Origin: Clostridiales bacterium
GTDB taxonomy: Bacteria > Bacillota > Clostridia > Christensenellales > DTU072
DNA: 64,000 nucleotides
Direction: 5' to 3'
NCBI GenBank assembly: GCA_012838805.1
Contig: DUON01000019.1
Coordinates: 147,254 to 211,253 of the forward strand
In this document: piece after piece, positions 37,060-45,954 of the stretch
How positions within the stretch are numbered: the first letter of the stretch is position 1
Layout of the letters: every line of letters begins with the position of its first letter
Notes under the pieces: model-generated
What the model was told of the DNA's origin: nothing
The model's input: only the letters and a program-made list of their open reading frames with translations
Databases searched by the model: none
Position numbers and translations under genes: made by a program

Positions 37060-39531
37060 ATGCCCCAAGGTCTGAATTTAATCATCGATATCGATGCAAG
37101 GAAAAGCTACCTTACTTCGCAAACCCGAGTTTACAAGACCCAAAGATTTATTGAAAAGACTTCGGGGTTTTTCTCAATTGATAAATTCATATCCAAGCTT
37201 GCCGAGGGCGTTATTCGTTCCTTGTCCGTTATCATGAAGTATGCTGAAAAGAATGCGTCTACGGATATGGACTGCTTTAAGATAGAAACTTTGGACAAAG
37301 TCCACGCTTTTTATATCAAGCTGGGGCTTCAGACGCCGACACAATCTGGGGTTCAAACCCAAAGCAAATTCAACAAAGAGGATATAATATTTTATGATTA
37401 CTTTGACGCCGAGGACATCAAGCGCCAAAACGACCAAAGGCTGGTACTCATAAGCCAAGACGATTTTCAAATATCCTTGACCAGCCATAAGGATATGGTG
37501 GAAAAAAGTCTGTTCAGCAAGCTGTATATCTTGTCCAATGAGGACGGCATGAATTTTCCGCTTCTCAACGCTGAACAAAGGGAGATAGTGACCATAGAAG
37601 ACAAAAATACGCTTGTCCAAGGGGTTGCGGGAAGCGGCAAGACCAACATCTGCATAAGCAAAATTATATTCGCCGCAATTAGGGGCTATAAGGGCAAAGT
37701 GCTTTATACCACCTATTCGAGGGGCTTATTATTGGACACCCTTAACAAAATTCGCGTTTTTAGACAAAATATTACATCATTTATATCGGACTATAAAGAG
37801 GGGCTTATCGTCTTTGTTGACAAAAACTATAAGAAAGCTGTCGAGAACAAGCTTGGTATTTTCTTGACCGTTGACGAAAGGGATAAGATAATTTCGCAAG
37901 TGGAAAGTATAGTCGAGTTCTTAGACAACAAGACCGATTATTTTCTACTTGAAGATATGTATAAGATATATATCGATAAGGATATTCGCATAGCGGACGA
38001 GAATTACTTTATAAAAAAATACACGACCAACATAAAAAACCACCAATTAAAGGGTAAACTTGAAAAAATCAAATACCTATCCGCAGAAGTCATTTATAAA
38101 GAAATCTTTGGCATGATACTTGGCTCTTGCGAATATGAAAACCCAATACGAACAATGAGCCTTGAGGAATATATAGACAAGCGCAAGGACAGTTTTTCCA
38201 AGAGGGAATGTGAAATAATTTTTTCAATAGCCCAAGATTATAAAAAGCACCTGATAGAAAACAACCTATACGACAACAACAGCATAAGCCGAACTCTTAT
38301 TCAGAATATAGACAAGATGCAAAGGTATTCTCTTGCCATAATCGATGAGGTTCAGGACATGACCCAAGTCTCCTTGTGCCTTATGAAAAAAATCAGCTTA
38401 AAGCTGTTTTGCGTAGGCGACGCTCTTCAAATGATAAACCCGACTTACTTCAGCTTCGCTTATTTGAAAAGGCTATTATTTGAAAAAGATATTGTATCCG
38501 TTGCCGAGCTCTACCACAATTACCGCAATACGGGAAAGATAGTGGACATTATCGACAAACTGGGCGAGCTTAATATCAAACAATTCGGAACTCACAGCTT
38601 TGTCTTAAAAGGAAAGAGCATGGATGCAGGGCTTGGGGCGGCGGCGGTTTATGTCAAGGATAAGGACTTTTTGCAAAGCGTTGCGAAACAGAAGTTCGAC
38701 AATTTTACCGTTGTGACCGCCACCCAAAAACAAAAGGAAAAATTAAGGTCTGTTTTGAAAAAGCAAGAGATACTCACAGTATCCGAAATAAAAGGATTGG
38801 AAAGAGATACGGTGATTCTCTACAATATCCTAAGCGACAATTACGATAAATGGCAAAGGCTGAAAAAGACGCTTATCAACCGAAAAACTTCAGACGAAAA
38901 TTCCGTTTACAGATATTATTTTAATCTTTTTTATGTGGGAGTGTCGCGGGCAAAGAACTATCTCTATGTCGCTGAAGAGCGAAATATCGACCTGTTCGAC
39001 AACTTTTTCATTAGCACATTCGACATCCTTTCCACAAGCCAAGCGATAGAAAATTTAACCCAAGTAGTCGCCAAAACCGAAATCGATTTGGACGAGATAG
39101 TACAAAGAATTGAAGAGTTCCTAAAGCACGAGCAATACGACAACGCACGGTTTGCTTGCAATAAGATATTGGACGATGTGACAAGAACATATTGGCTTAA
39201 CAAAATCGACATCTACGAAAAACACATCAAACATGGCGATTATCGAGAGGCTGGCATAAGCTTTTGGCAAAAAGGCTATACCGAGGACGCCAAGAAACAG
39301 TTTGAGTTTTCAAAGGACGATATACTGATTGAGCTTGTGGATATGTGTTCTACAAATGAAAGGAGCAAGGCGCTTGACATTGACATTATCCAATATTATC
39401 CTTTTGTCAAGGACAACCAGACGGCAAAGAGACTTATCGAAGAGTCTGTGCAAAATGATTTAAGAGGTTTGAGAGAGAACCAAAAACAAATAGACAACAA
39501 ATTTAAGCAAATAAAGGAGTCAATAAAATGA
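37060..39531 (+). CDS. UvrD/Rep-like superfamily 1 helicase
   Basis: 823 aa. Residues 1-170 are of unknown type. The helicase core follows: LNAEQREIV and Walker A QGVAGSGKTN near residue 188, motif Ia VLYTTYSRGLL, Walker B IIDEVQDM near residue 427, motif III FCVGDALQM, motif IV YHNYRNT, motif V VSEIKGLERD and motif VI VGVSRAKNYLYV near residue 628. ATP-driven nucleic-acid translocase or helicase, possibly HelD-like, but no RNA polymerase-binding part is evident. The C-terminal ~170 residues are helical, ending in a predicted coiled coil. GGAG precedes ATG 37060. It overlaps the next gene by 4 bp and starts a four-gene cassette. Confidence 0.88.
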   Translation: MPQGLNLIIDIDARKSYLTSQTRVYKTQRFIEKTSGFFSIDKFISKLAEGVIRSLSVIMKYAEKNASTDMDCFKIETLDKVHAFYIKLGLQTPTQSGVQTQSKFNKEDIIFYDYFDAEDIKRQNDQRLVLISQDDFQISLTSHKDMVEKSLFSKLYILSNEDGMNFPLLNAEQREIVTIEDKNTLVQGVAGSGKTNICISKIIFAAIRGYKGKVLYTTYSRGLLLDTLNKIRVFRQNITSFISDYKEGLIVFVDKNYKKAVENKLGIFLTVDERDKIISQVESIVEFLDNKTDYFLLEDMYKIYIDKDIRIADENYFIKKYTTNIKNHQLKGKLEKIKYLSAEVIYKEIFGMILGSCEYENPIRTMSLEEYIDKRKDSFSKRECEIIFSIAQDYKKHLIENNLYDNNSISRTLIQNIDKMQRYSLAIIDEVQDMTQVSLCLMKKISLKLFCVGDALQMINPTYFSFAYLKRLLFEKDIVSVAELYHNYRNTGKIVDIIDKLGELNIKQFGTHSFVLKGKSMDAGLGAAAVYVKDKDFLQSVAKQKFDNFTVVTATQKQKEKLRSVLKKQEILTVSEIKGLERDTVILYNILSDNYDKWQRLKKTLINRKTSDENSVYRYYFNLFYVGVSRAKNYLYVAEERNIDLFDNFFISTFDILSTSQAIENLTQVVAKTEIDLDEIVQRIEEFLKHEQYDNARFACNKILDDVTRTYWLNKIDIYEKHIKHGDYREAGISFWQKGYTEDAKKQFEFSKDDILIELVDMCSTNERSKALDIDIIQYYPFVKDNQTAKRLIEESVQNDLRGLRENQKQIDNKFKQIKESIK

Positions 39532-40244
39532 ATAAAAGCGACATACAGATATTGATCGATAGCTTTAAGGGCTATCGTGACTTGCTTTCTCCCATACAAA
39601 AAAATCTAAGCGACTTTGTTCAGACCTTTGAATTCATAAGATTTGATATAGAAAAGCTAAACACCGCCTTTGAGGGAGATATGAAGGGGAATTTGGATAA
39701 GATTTATAAGAACCTTTCACGCCAGGCTGAGCAAGCGTCCGACCTTTTCCAAAGAATTGACACCTTTGTAGGCTTAACCGAAAAATACACTCAAGATGTC
39801 ACAAGGCTTGTGGATATCTTTGAAAAGGTAGAGAAAAGGATAAAGGCGGTGAACGAGCTGGAGCAAAGGGCGGAAGAGCAGATAGCCAGACTGGACGAGC
39901 TTGTTGAGGAAAAAAAGAAAAGCTACAACATCAAGGAACTTCAAAGGACTTTGGAGAATTACAACGCCAATGTCCAAAAGGTAAGCGAATTTATCAATAA
40001 AGATGTCGCCGAGAGCTTGAACGAAAACTATAAGAAATTGGAGAGCATAAAAAGAGAGAACGAAGTACTTTCCAAGAGGATAGAGGAAGAACATACCAAT
40101 GTTGAAATCCTTTTGACAACCTATACCGCAACCAACGAGCTTTTGAAGAAAATCACTGAAAAACAAGATGTCAATCAAGCATATATCTTTGATATCCTTG
40201 ACAAATGGGCGGAAGAACGCAAAATAAAGACTAAAAAGAAGTAA
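39528..40244 (+). CDS. Coiled-coil protein coupled to the helicase
   Basis: 238 aa, almost entirely helical and rich in Glu, Lys, Asn and Leu, with heptad-like spacing over residues ~75-215 (VNELEQRAEEQIARLDELVE, then LESIKRENEVLSKRIEEE). No signal peptide or membrane segment. The ATG overlaps the helicase stop (ATGA, 39528-39531) and has AAAGGAG upstream, so both proteins are probably made together. I recognise no family. It probably oligomerises and may be a scaffold or regulator of the helicase. Confidence 0.8.
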   Translation: MNKSDIQILIDSFKGYRDLLSPIQKNLSDFVQTFEFIRFDIEKLNTAFEGDMKGNLDKIYKNLSRQAEQASDLFQRIDTFVGLTEKYTQDVTRLVDIFEKVEKRIKAVNELEQRAEEQIARLDELVEEKKKSYNIKELQRTLENYNANVQKVSEFINKDVAESLNENYKKLESIKRENEVLSKRIEEEHTNVEILLTTYTATNELLKKITEKQDVNQAYIFDILDKWAEERKIKTKKK

Positions 40245-40245
40245 T

Positions 40246-42063
40246 ATGCAAGAATTGCTCACCGCCATAAAAAAAGACGATTTGGCGACTTTTAAGAGAA
40301 TAACTGACAAAAAAAGGGGACTTATGTCCTTGAGCTTTGGCAGGTTTCCCGTACTTTCGCTTTGCTATCTATACAAAAGCAAAAAGATAATAAAGAGTTT
40401 TGAGAACCAGCTTTTTTCAATAACTAATTACAATATAGTAGAAGAAGATTTCCAATCGTATAAGCTGTTTAGAAAACTGTCGGGCAGATGCCTTAGGTTT
40501 TTTATAGACAGAATTGTCACTCCGTATGATATGCTTGCGGTCTTGGGTGAGTCCCTTCACATTATAGAAAAATCAAAGCGATTCCCATTAGATGAAGACA
40601 CATTTTCAAGAGTGGAGAGCATATTCAATATGCTTCACTTTCAAAAAGTCAAAATAACTGATAATCGTATTGAAATCTCTAAAAAAAGGTTTTTGGGATA
40701 CCAAAAAGCTTATATATTGATAACCATTCTTGCTGTTTTGTTTGTTTCACTTCTGTCGGGCGGGGCTTGGTACGGCTATAAAAAGGCGTTCGGAGACGGC
40801 AGTGCGAACAACCCTTTGAGAATAGCGGGCGAGGCTCAGCTCATACAAGCTATGTCAAGTAAAAGGACGAATTTTTATCTTGCGAAGGACATTGTCTTGA
40901 CCAAGGAATGGACGGCAAAGAACTTTTCGGGACGGATTGACGGCAAAGGTCACGCTATTTATTCATACGGTTATATCAAATCTTCTTTTATTGACGAGCT
41001 TGACGGCAGGGTGGAGAACTTAAAAATACATGCCGAGTATTCGGATAAGGAAATACTTGAAAATACCGCCTTGTTTGTAAAGAACAACAACGGCGAAATT
41101 AAGAATGTAAGCGTAAAGATATCTGCATCTTTCATAAGGGGAGAGGGTGATGATGCCTTATATTTTTCATGCCTTGCCTATCAGAATGACGGCGATATCT
41201 TAAACAGCAAAATTGACGGTGATATCACTTTTCAAAACAATATAGGCAAGGATATGTATCTTTCGGGCATAGCCTCTATAAATAACGGTAGGATAGACGG
41301 TTGTCAAACATCTTCAAAATTTGTGTGCGATACCGTAGATGTCAGCGGTATAGCCATTGAAAACAACAAGACCATAAAAAAGAGCGTCAATAGAGCTGAC
41401 ATAAGCCAAACCACATCTACCGAAAACTGGTTTCCGCATGCAGGCGGAATTTGTATGAACAATTATGGCACGATAGAAGAATGTGAGAATTATGGCGATA
41501 TTAAAGTAGAAGCTTATGCCGAAGAAAAAATTTACGAGGCGACTGGGGCAGGCATAGCCTGCATAAATACGGGCACAATAAAAAAATCAAAAAACAACTC
41601 AAAAATTATTGGCATATCCAAAAGGGCGCACATGTATATAGGCGGAATAGTCGCCCAAAACACAAATTCACATTCGGCAATCAACAACTGCGCCTCATAC
41701 GGGAACATATCCATTTCAAGCGAGAACGACAACGAAATATTTTTATTCGGGGGAGGAATAGTCGGCTACTTCATAGAGGGACAGCTAAAGGACTGTTATT
41801 CTTTGACTAAGATAGAATCAACTTATCCACAGTCTAGGATTGGGGGAATTATTGGTATGATATTTGGCAATCCCATAATGTCGCTTCCCGAGAATTGCTT
41901 TTTCTTATCAAGGGAAAACATATCATATGGGATAGGGTCGGTACTTGGACAGTTCAATGTAGTATATGAGGGGAGCGTATTGCAAGAATTGGGTATAAAA
42001 ACAGGCATCGAGGCGGTGGGCTCTTTGGACGAGCTCAAGCAAAAAGGGGTGTATTGGGGATGA
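40246..42063 (+). CDS. Membrane-anchored GLUG-repeat protein
   Basis: 605 aa. Residues 1-155: soluble, charged, helical. Residues ~158-178: one transmembrane segment (YILITILAVLFVSLLSGGAW). Residues ~185-605: beta-rich repeats of GLUG/right-handed beta-helix type with N/G-rich turns (ENLKIHAEYSDKE, IASINNGRIDGC, GGIVAQNTNSHSAINNC, GGGIVGYFIEGQLKDCY). Short basic segment before the membrane suggests cytoplasmic N-terminus and external beta-helix. It starts 1 nt after the coiled-coil gene and overlaps the small membrane gene. The GLUG type is shared with the surface protein at the window start. Function unknown. Confidence 0.75.
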   Translation: MQELLTAIKKDDLATFKRITDKKRGLMSLSFGRFPVLSLCYLYKSKKIIKSFENQLFSITNYNIVEEDFQSYKLFRKLSGRCLRFFIDRIVTPYDMLAVLGESLHIIEKSKRFPLDEDTFSRVESIFNMLHFQKVKITDNRIEISKKRFLGYQKAYILITILAVLFVSLLSGGAWYGYKKAFGDGSANNPLRIAGEAQLIQAMSSKRTNFYLAKDIVLTKEWTAKNFSGRIDGKGHAIYSYGYIKSSFIDELDGRVENLKIHAEYSDKEILENTALFVKNNNGEIKNVSVKISASFIRGEGDDALYFSCLAYQNDGDILNSKIDGDITFQNNIGKDMYLSGIASINNGRIDGCQTSSKFVCDTVDVSGIAIENNKTIKKSVNRADISQTTSTENWFPHAGGICMNNYGTIEECENYGDIKVEAYAEEKIYEATGAGIACINTGTIKKSKNNSKIIGISKRAHMYIGGIVAQNTNSHSAINNCASYGNISISSENDNEIFLFGGGIVGYFIEGQLKDCYSLTKIESTYPQSRIGGIIGMIFGNPIMSLPENCFFLSRENISYGIGSVLGQFNVVYEGSVLQELGIKTGIEAVGSLDELKQKGVYWG

Positions 42064-42281
42064 CAAAGGATAAGTATTTGACAGCACTTCAAATATTTGG
42101 ACTTATCACGGCGGTTTTGGATTTTGCTTTTATTGTGTTCGCTGTTGTGTCCTATTCGCTGATATATGTAGGCGTGATTTTTGTTCAATCATATTTTGGG
42201 GCTGTCGCTTTGACGGCTATTGCAATAAACGGGGCTTTTTTGGCGTTTATTGGTGTCTACTTAATCTTTAGAAAAAAATAA
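42060..42281 (+). CDS. Small two- or three-pass membrane protein
   Basis: 73 aa from ATG 42060 (ATGA overlap with the previous stop; a TTG at 42054 is also in frame). Hydrophobic segments span residues ~8-35 (LQIFGLITAVLDFAFIVFAV) and ~40-70, ending in RKK. No family recognised. Last gene of the helicase cassette. Confidence 0.65.
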   Translation: MTKDKYLTALQIFGLITAVLDFAFIVFAVVSYSLIYVGVIFVQSYFGAVALTAIAINGAFLAFIGVYLIFRKK

Positions 42282-42353
42282 TCTTTCATTTATAAAATAG
42301 ATAATATTTTACTATCTTTGATTAATAAATCGCAAATTACTTAACCTAATTAT

Positions 42354-43220
42354 ATGAAAAAGCTTTGCGGAAGAAATTATTTTGAGGGCTGGTACTTTAA
42401 GAACTCAAACGGCATGTTTACCATATCGTTTATACCGTCTTGCCATGTGGACAAAAAGGGCAATCAAAAAGCGTATTTGCAGGTTGTCACTAATGACAAT
42501 TCCTATTATTTTGAATACGCAAAGGATAAGTTTATCAAGGACAAAAAATGCCTCTTTGTAAATCTGGAGCACTGTATTTTTTGTACCGACCATATCGACA
42601 TAAGCATAAATTCCAAACAAGTCACAATAAAATGCGAATTGAATTTTACTGAACGCGTACCGCTAAAGTATGACATAATGGGACCTTTTAAGTTCGCACC
42701 TCTCATGCCATGCCGTCATAAGATAATAAGCCTTTCCCATAAGGTGAACGGCTATATCAAAATTAACAATATACGCCATGAATTTGTGAATGGCGAAGGC
42801 TATATAGAGAGCGATAGAGGAAGCTGTTTCCCCAAGAAATATCTTTGGACGCACTGCAATTTGGAAAAAGACAGCGTAATAACGCTTTCGGTCGCTCAAG
42901 CGAAAGTTATGGGAATAAAATTCCCCGGCGTTATCGGCGTAATTCTACATCAAGGCGTCGAATACCGCATGGCGACATACCTTGGCGCTAAGATAATAAA
43001 ATGGAATGAAAAAGGAGCGCAAATAAAACAAGGCGACATGATTTTAGATGTGGAACAACTTAGTTCAAAACCGCATGACCTAAAAGCTCCCATTAAAGGC
43101 GCAATGAAAGGCGCAATAGGGCACAGCCCTTTTTGCGAAGCCCGTTACACTTTTTGTTATAAAGGTCAAACCCTAATAGATACTATAGCCAATAATGCCA
43201 GCTTTGAGATAGTAGATTAA
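42354..43220 (+). CDS. Tocopherol cyclase-like family protein
   Basis: 288 aa. The N-terminal YFEGWYFKNSNG and the central GEGYIESDRGSCFPKKYLW, followed by ...ILDV, match the tocopherol cyclase-like family (beta-barrel proteins found in clostridia as single genes). No signal peptide or membrane segment. A tocopherol role is unlikely in an anaerobe, so the real function is unknown. No clear ribosome binding site is seen before ATG 42354. Confidence 0.75.
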   Translation: MKKLCGRNYFEGWYFKNSNGMFTISFIPSCHVDKKGNQKAYLQVVTNDNSYYFEYAKDKFIKDKKCLFVNLEHCIFCTDHIDISINSKQVTIKCELNFTERVPLKYDIMGPFKFAPLMPCRHKIISLSHKVNGYIKINNIRHEFVNGEGYIESDRGSCFPKKYLWTHCNLEKDSVITLSVAQAKVMGIKFPGVIGVILHQGVEYRMATYLGAKIIKWNEKGAQIKQGDMILDVEQLSSKPHDLKAPIKGAMKGAIGHSPFCEARYTFCYKGQTLIDTIANNASFEIVD

Positions 43221-43641
43221 CATAGAAAATAGCAATATTTATATAAATCAAAGACTAACATATAAAACCATTGATATGGTCGGAGAAAATAGAATAAATC
43301 TTAATTTTTTTATAGACAGATTACCATATCAATATTATTTGATATAAATAGCGGTTGAAGAGCTCAAGTATCGCAATTTATGAAAATAATTGCAAGTTAA
43401 GATAAACAAATAACGCCAAAATTCAGTTTTGAAGTGTTGCAGATTATGGATAATCAATAATGTTAGCTTTTGGATAGTCGCAGATTAATACTTATTTTTT
43501 TGTTGTTGAATTTTGTCGATAATTTACAAAATAGTAAAAATCAATACTTTTGAAGATGTCTTTTCTGCAAATAATGAATTCTATCACTATGGTTTTTTGT
43601 AAGTTTATCTCATAAAAAAATTGAAAATCTTAACAACAGTA
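43221..43641. other. AT-rich non-coding stretch upstream of the sugar locus
   Basis: About 420 bp with no ORF carrying a ribosome binding site and no strong hairpin beyond short inverted repeats. It precedes the promoter and operator array of the next operon. Confidence 0.55.
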
Positions 43642-43670
43642 TTGACAGAAAAACATATTTAGTTTATCAT
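43642..43670 (+). promoter_or_regulatory. Sigma-A promoter of the sugar-catabolism operon
   Basis: TTGACA (43642-43647), 17-bp spacer, TATCAT (43665-43670). The predicted start near 43677 lies inside the first palindrome (43673-43697), so a bound regulator would block the promoter. Confidence 0.75.
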
Positions 43671-43672
43671 TT

Positions 43673-44031
43673 AATTAGTTAGAGGTTCTAACTAATTCTT
43701 ACCTTAATTAGTTAGAGGTTCTAACCAATTAGATTATTGAACTTAAAAGTTCAATAAGAAAAAAAATAACACAAGAATAACTTAACTAACAAGGAGAAAA
43801 AAAGGGAAAAGGGACGATTGTTGAATAATTAGTTAGAGGTTCTAACCAATTCTTACCTTAATTAGTTAGAGGTTCTAACCAATTAAAGTTACTAACTATA
43901 AAAAAGGGCTGAACGATAAAACCCGACTATTAACATACAAAGGAGCGAAACAAGGGTAGGAGTGATGTTGAATAATTAGTTAGAGGTTCTAACCAATTCA
44001 TACCTTAATTAGTTAGAGATTCTAACTAATT
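43673..44031 (+). repeat. Six 25-bp palindromic operator-like repeats in three pairs
   Basis: Copies at 43673-43697, 43706-43730, 43827-43851, 43860-43884, 43974-43998 and 44007-44031. Each has arms AATTAGTTAGA and TCTAACTAATT around a GGT or GAT centre; right arms of copies 2-5 have one change (TCTAACCAATT). Within every pair the start-to-start distance is exactly 33 bp; pairs lie 154 and 147 bp apart. Pairs 2 and 3 also share flanking bases (GTTGAAT before, CNTACCTT between). The first copy overlaps the predicted transcription start. They are probably the operators of the ROK regulator encoded at 45951; as RNA each could also fold as a hairpin. The spacers between pairs contain AAGGAG-like sites without an ORF. 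Confidence 0.85.
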
Positions 44032-44063
44032 AATACATAAGCATAAAAGGAGCAAAAAACTTT

Positions 44064-44540
44064 ATGAGAATTGCTATCGGTTCGGACAAGTCGGGCTTTT
44101 CATTGAAAGAGAGTATAAAGAATTATCTGATACAAGAGAACATTAGTTTTGATGATTTGGGGACTCAAAGTTCAGAGAAAGGTATACCATACTTTCAAGT
44201 AGCCGAAAAGATTGCAAGGGAAGTAGCGCAAGGCAAATATGACAGAGCAATTCTTATATGCGGTACGGGGATGGGAATGAGCATAGTCAGCAACAAGCAT
44301 AAAGGCGTTTATGCAGCATGTGTTGAGAGCGTTCATACCGCTAAATTGTCGCGTGCCATAAACAACGCCAATATTTTATGCCTTGGAGGGTGGCTTATAG
44401 GACAAGAAAAAGCCATAGAAATGGTAAAAGCATTCTTAAACACTCAATTCTTGCAAGGGTTGGAGGACTGGAGACAGAAATTTTTGATAAATGCCGAAAA
44501 AGAAGTCAAGAAAATTGAGAATAGAATCTTTAATGAATAA
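44064..44540 (+). CDS. RpiB/LacA/LacB family sugar isomerase, variant active site
   Basis: 158 aa, the length of RpiB. The catalytic Cys motif ICGTGMGMS is kept near residue 68. Compared with E. coli RpiB as I recall it, the His next to the N-terminal Asp (SDH) is replaced by Lys (SDKSGF), the ring-opening His in SRxHN is replaced (SRAINNAN), and Arg133 of the phosphate-binding pair is Glu (Arg137 also appears changed). This argues against ribose 5-phosphate and for an unphosphorylated or otherwise charged substrate. RpiB relatives isomerise sulfoerythrose in the sulfo-transketolase pathway. GGAG lies about 10 nt before ATG 44064. Confidence 0.82.
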   Translation: MRIAIGSDKSGFSLKESIKNYLIQENISFDDLGTQSSEKGIPYFQVAEKIAREVAQGKYDRAILICGTGMGMSIVSNKHKGVYAACVESVHTAKLSRAINNANILCLGGWLIGQEKAIEMVKAFLNTQFLQGLEDWRQKFLINAEKEVKKIENRIFNE

Positions 44541-44584
44541 CTGATTTAAGTTTTGATTGATAAATAAAAAACAGATAAATCGAC

Positions 44585-44812
44585 AGCTTGAAAAAATCAA
44601 AATGAAATATAACGCTTGAAAAATAAGTCATTGCTTTAATAGATAAGTCATTAGCTTAATAAATAAATTGATGGCCTGATAAAAAGATAATAAGTTGTAA
44701 TGAAAAATAAGTCATTAGCTTGACTAAAAAGACTATTAGATTAATAAAAAGGGCTTTATTTTAAAAATAATGCCGATAGCCTGATAAAAAAGTCATTATA
44801 TTGCTTTACAAA
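44585..44812 (+). repeat. Degenerate ~20-bp tandem repeats
   Basis: About eight imperfect units of the type GCYTRATAAAAAAGTCATTA fill the gap between the RpiB-like gene and the alcohol dehydrogenase (gap 44541-44856, 316 bp). Units vary in length by insertions. No ORF with a ribosome binding site is present. Probably an eroded minisatellite; no known family. Confidence 0.6.
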
Positions 44813-44856
44813 AGAGAAAAAATTCGAATGGACTATGTCCATAAAAAAGGTAATTT

Positions 44857-45954
44857 ATGAAAAAAGAATTTAGTTTCTATCATCAAGTTAGGATTTATTT
44901 TGGTAGAGGCGAAGTCGACAATCTTAGCCGATTATTAAATGAATTTGGCTTCAAAAGGGCGATTGTCATTTGTGATCCGTTTTTTAAGGATAAGGCACTG
45001 CAAATGGCTAAAAAGGAAAAAAAGATAAAAGCCGTGTTCAGTGATATCAAACCGGATCCACAACTTGCGGATATCACAACAGCCATGCAGGTTGAACAGA
45101 CCATAAATGCCGATGTGGTCATCGCTTTGGGGGGCGGGAGTGCCATTGACAGTGCCAAATTCGTTGCCGCTTTGAAATATTCAAGCTTTGATATACAAGA
45201 ATACTATTATCAGAAAAGGAGCTTTTCTTATACAAAAATTCCCGTGATAGCCATACCCACAACAGCGGGGACGGGTTCGGAGGTAACGCAGGTAGCGGTG
45301 ATAAACCATAATGACGAAAAGAGAACGATATCCGACAAGGCATTTTTGCCTTTTGCTTGCATAGTCGATAGTTCACTTACCCTTACCGTACCGCCCAAAA
45401 TGACTATGATTTGCGGTCTTGACGCTTTAAGCCATGCTTTGGAAGGATATTGGAGCGTGCATAATCAACCTATTTGCGATTTGTATTCAAAAGAAAGTGT
45501 AAAGCTGATAATGGAGAATTTAGAAACAGCGTTCGACAATGGCAAAGATATTGAAGCAAGAGACAATATGAGCTATGCGTCCTTGCTGGCGGGGCTTAGC
45601 TTCGCCCAGACCAAGACTGCCGCCGTTCATGCCTGCAGTTATCCCTTGTCAATAGATTATGGCATGCCCCACGGCGAGGCGTGCGCCTTTACTCTTGATA
45701 AGTTTATAGAAATCAATGCGGACGAGAGGTTAGAGGAGCTTTCAAGATATGCAGGCTTTTCAAATCCCTTAGAAATGACGGACGAAATCAAAAGATTAAA
45801 GAAAAAAGCCGAACTTAAGACAACATTAAAAGACGCTGGGGTGGAGGATATTGAGGGGTTGGCGAAGAAATGCCTAAACCAGCCGCTTATAAAAAACAAT
45901 CCAAAGAAAATAACTCTTGACATTTTAATAAAACTCTTTGAGGGCTTAAGATGA
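44857..45954 (+). CDS. Iron-containing alcohol dehydrogenase of the sugar locus
   Basis: 365 aa. NAD(P) motif GGGSAIDSAK near residue 92, TTAGTGSEVTQ near residue 133, metal ligands in CGLDALSHALEGY (Asp, His ~ residues 187-191) and VHACSYPLSIDYGMPHGEA (His ~ residues 253-268). In sulfoquinovose loci a member of this family reduces sulfoacetaldehyde or sulfolactaldehyde; here the substrate aldehyde is unknown. The upstream sequence AAAAAAGGTAATTT is only a weak ribosome binding site. The stop overlaps the ROK start (ATGA). Confidence 0.9.
   Translation: MKKEFSFYHQVRIYFGRGEVDNLSRLLNEFGFKRAIVICDPFFKDKALQMAKKEKKIKAVFSDIKPDPQLADITTAMQVEQTINADVVIALGGGSAIDSAKFVAALKYSSFDIQEYYYQKRSFSYTKIPVIAIPTTAGTGSEVTQVAVINHNDEKRTISDKAFLPFACIVDSSLTLTVPPKMTMICGLDALSHALEGYWSVHNQPICDLYSKESVKLIMENLETAFDNGKDIEARDNMSYASLLAGLSFAQTKTAAVHACSYPLSIDYGMPHGEACAFTLDKFIEINADERLEELSRYAGFSNPLEMTDEIKRLKKKAELKTTLKDAGVEDIEGLAKKCLNQPLIKNNPKKITLDILIKLFEGLR

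Noticed and set aside
43673..44031. CRISPR array
   Set aside because: Repeat spacing is paired (33 bp, then ~150 bp), spacers are few and unequal, and no cas genes are near; operator array fits better.
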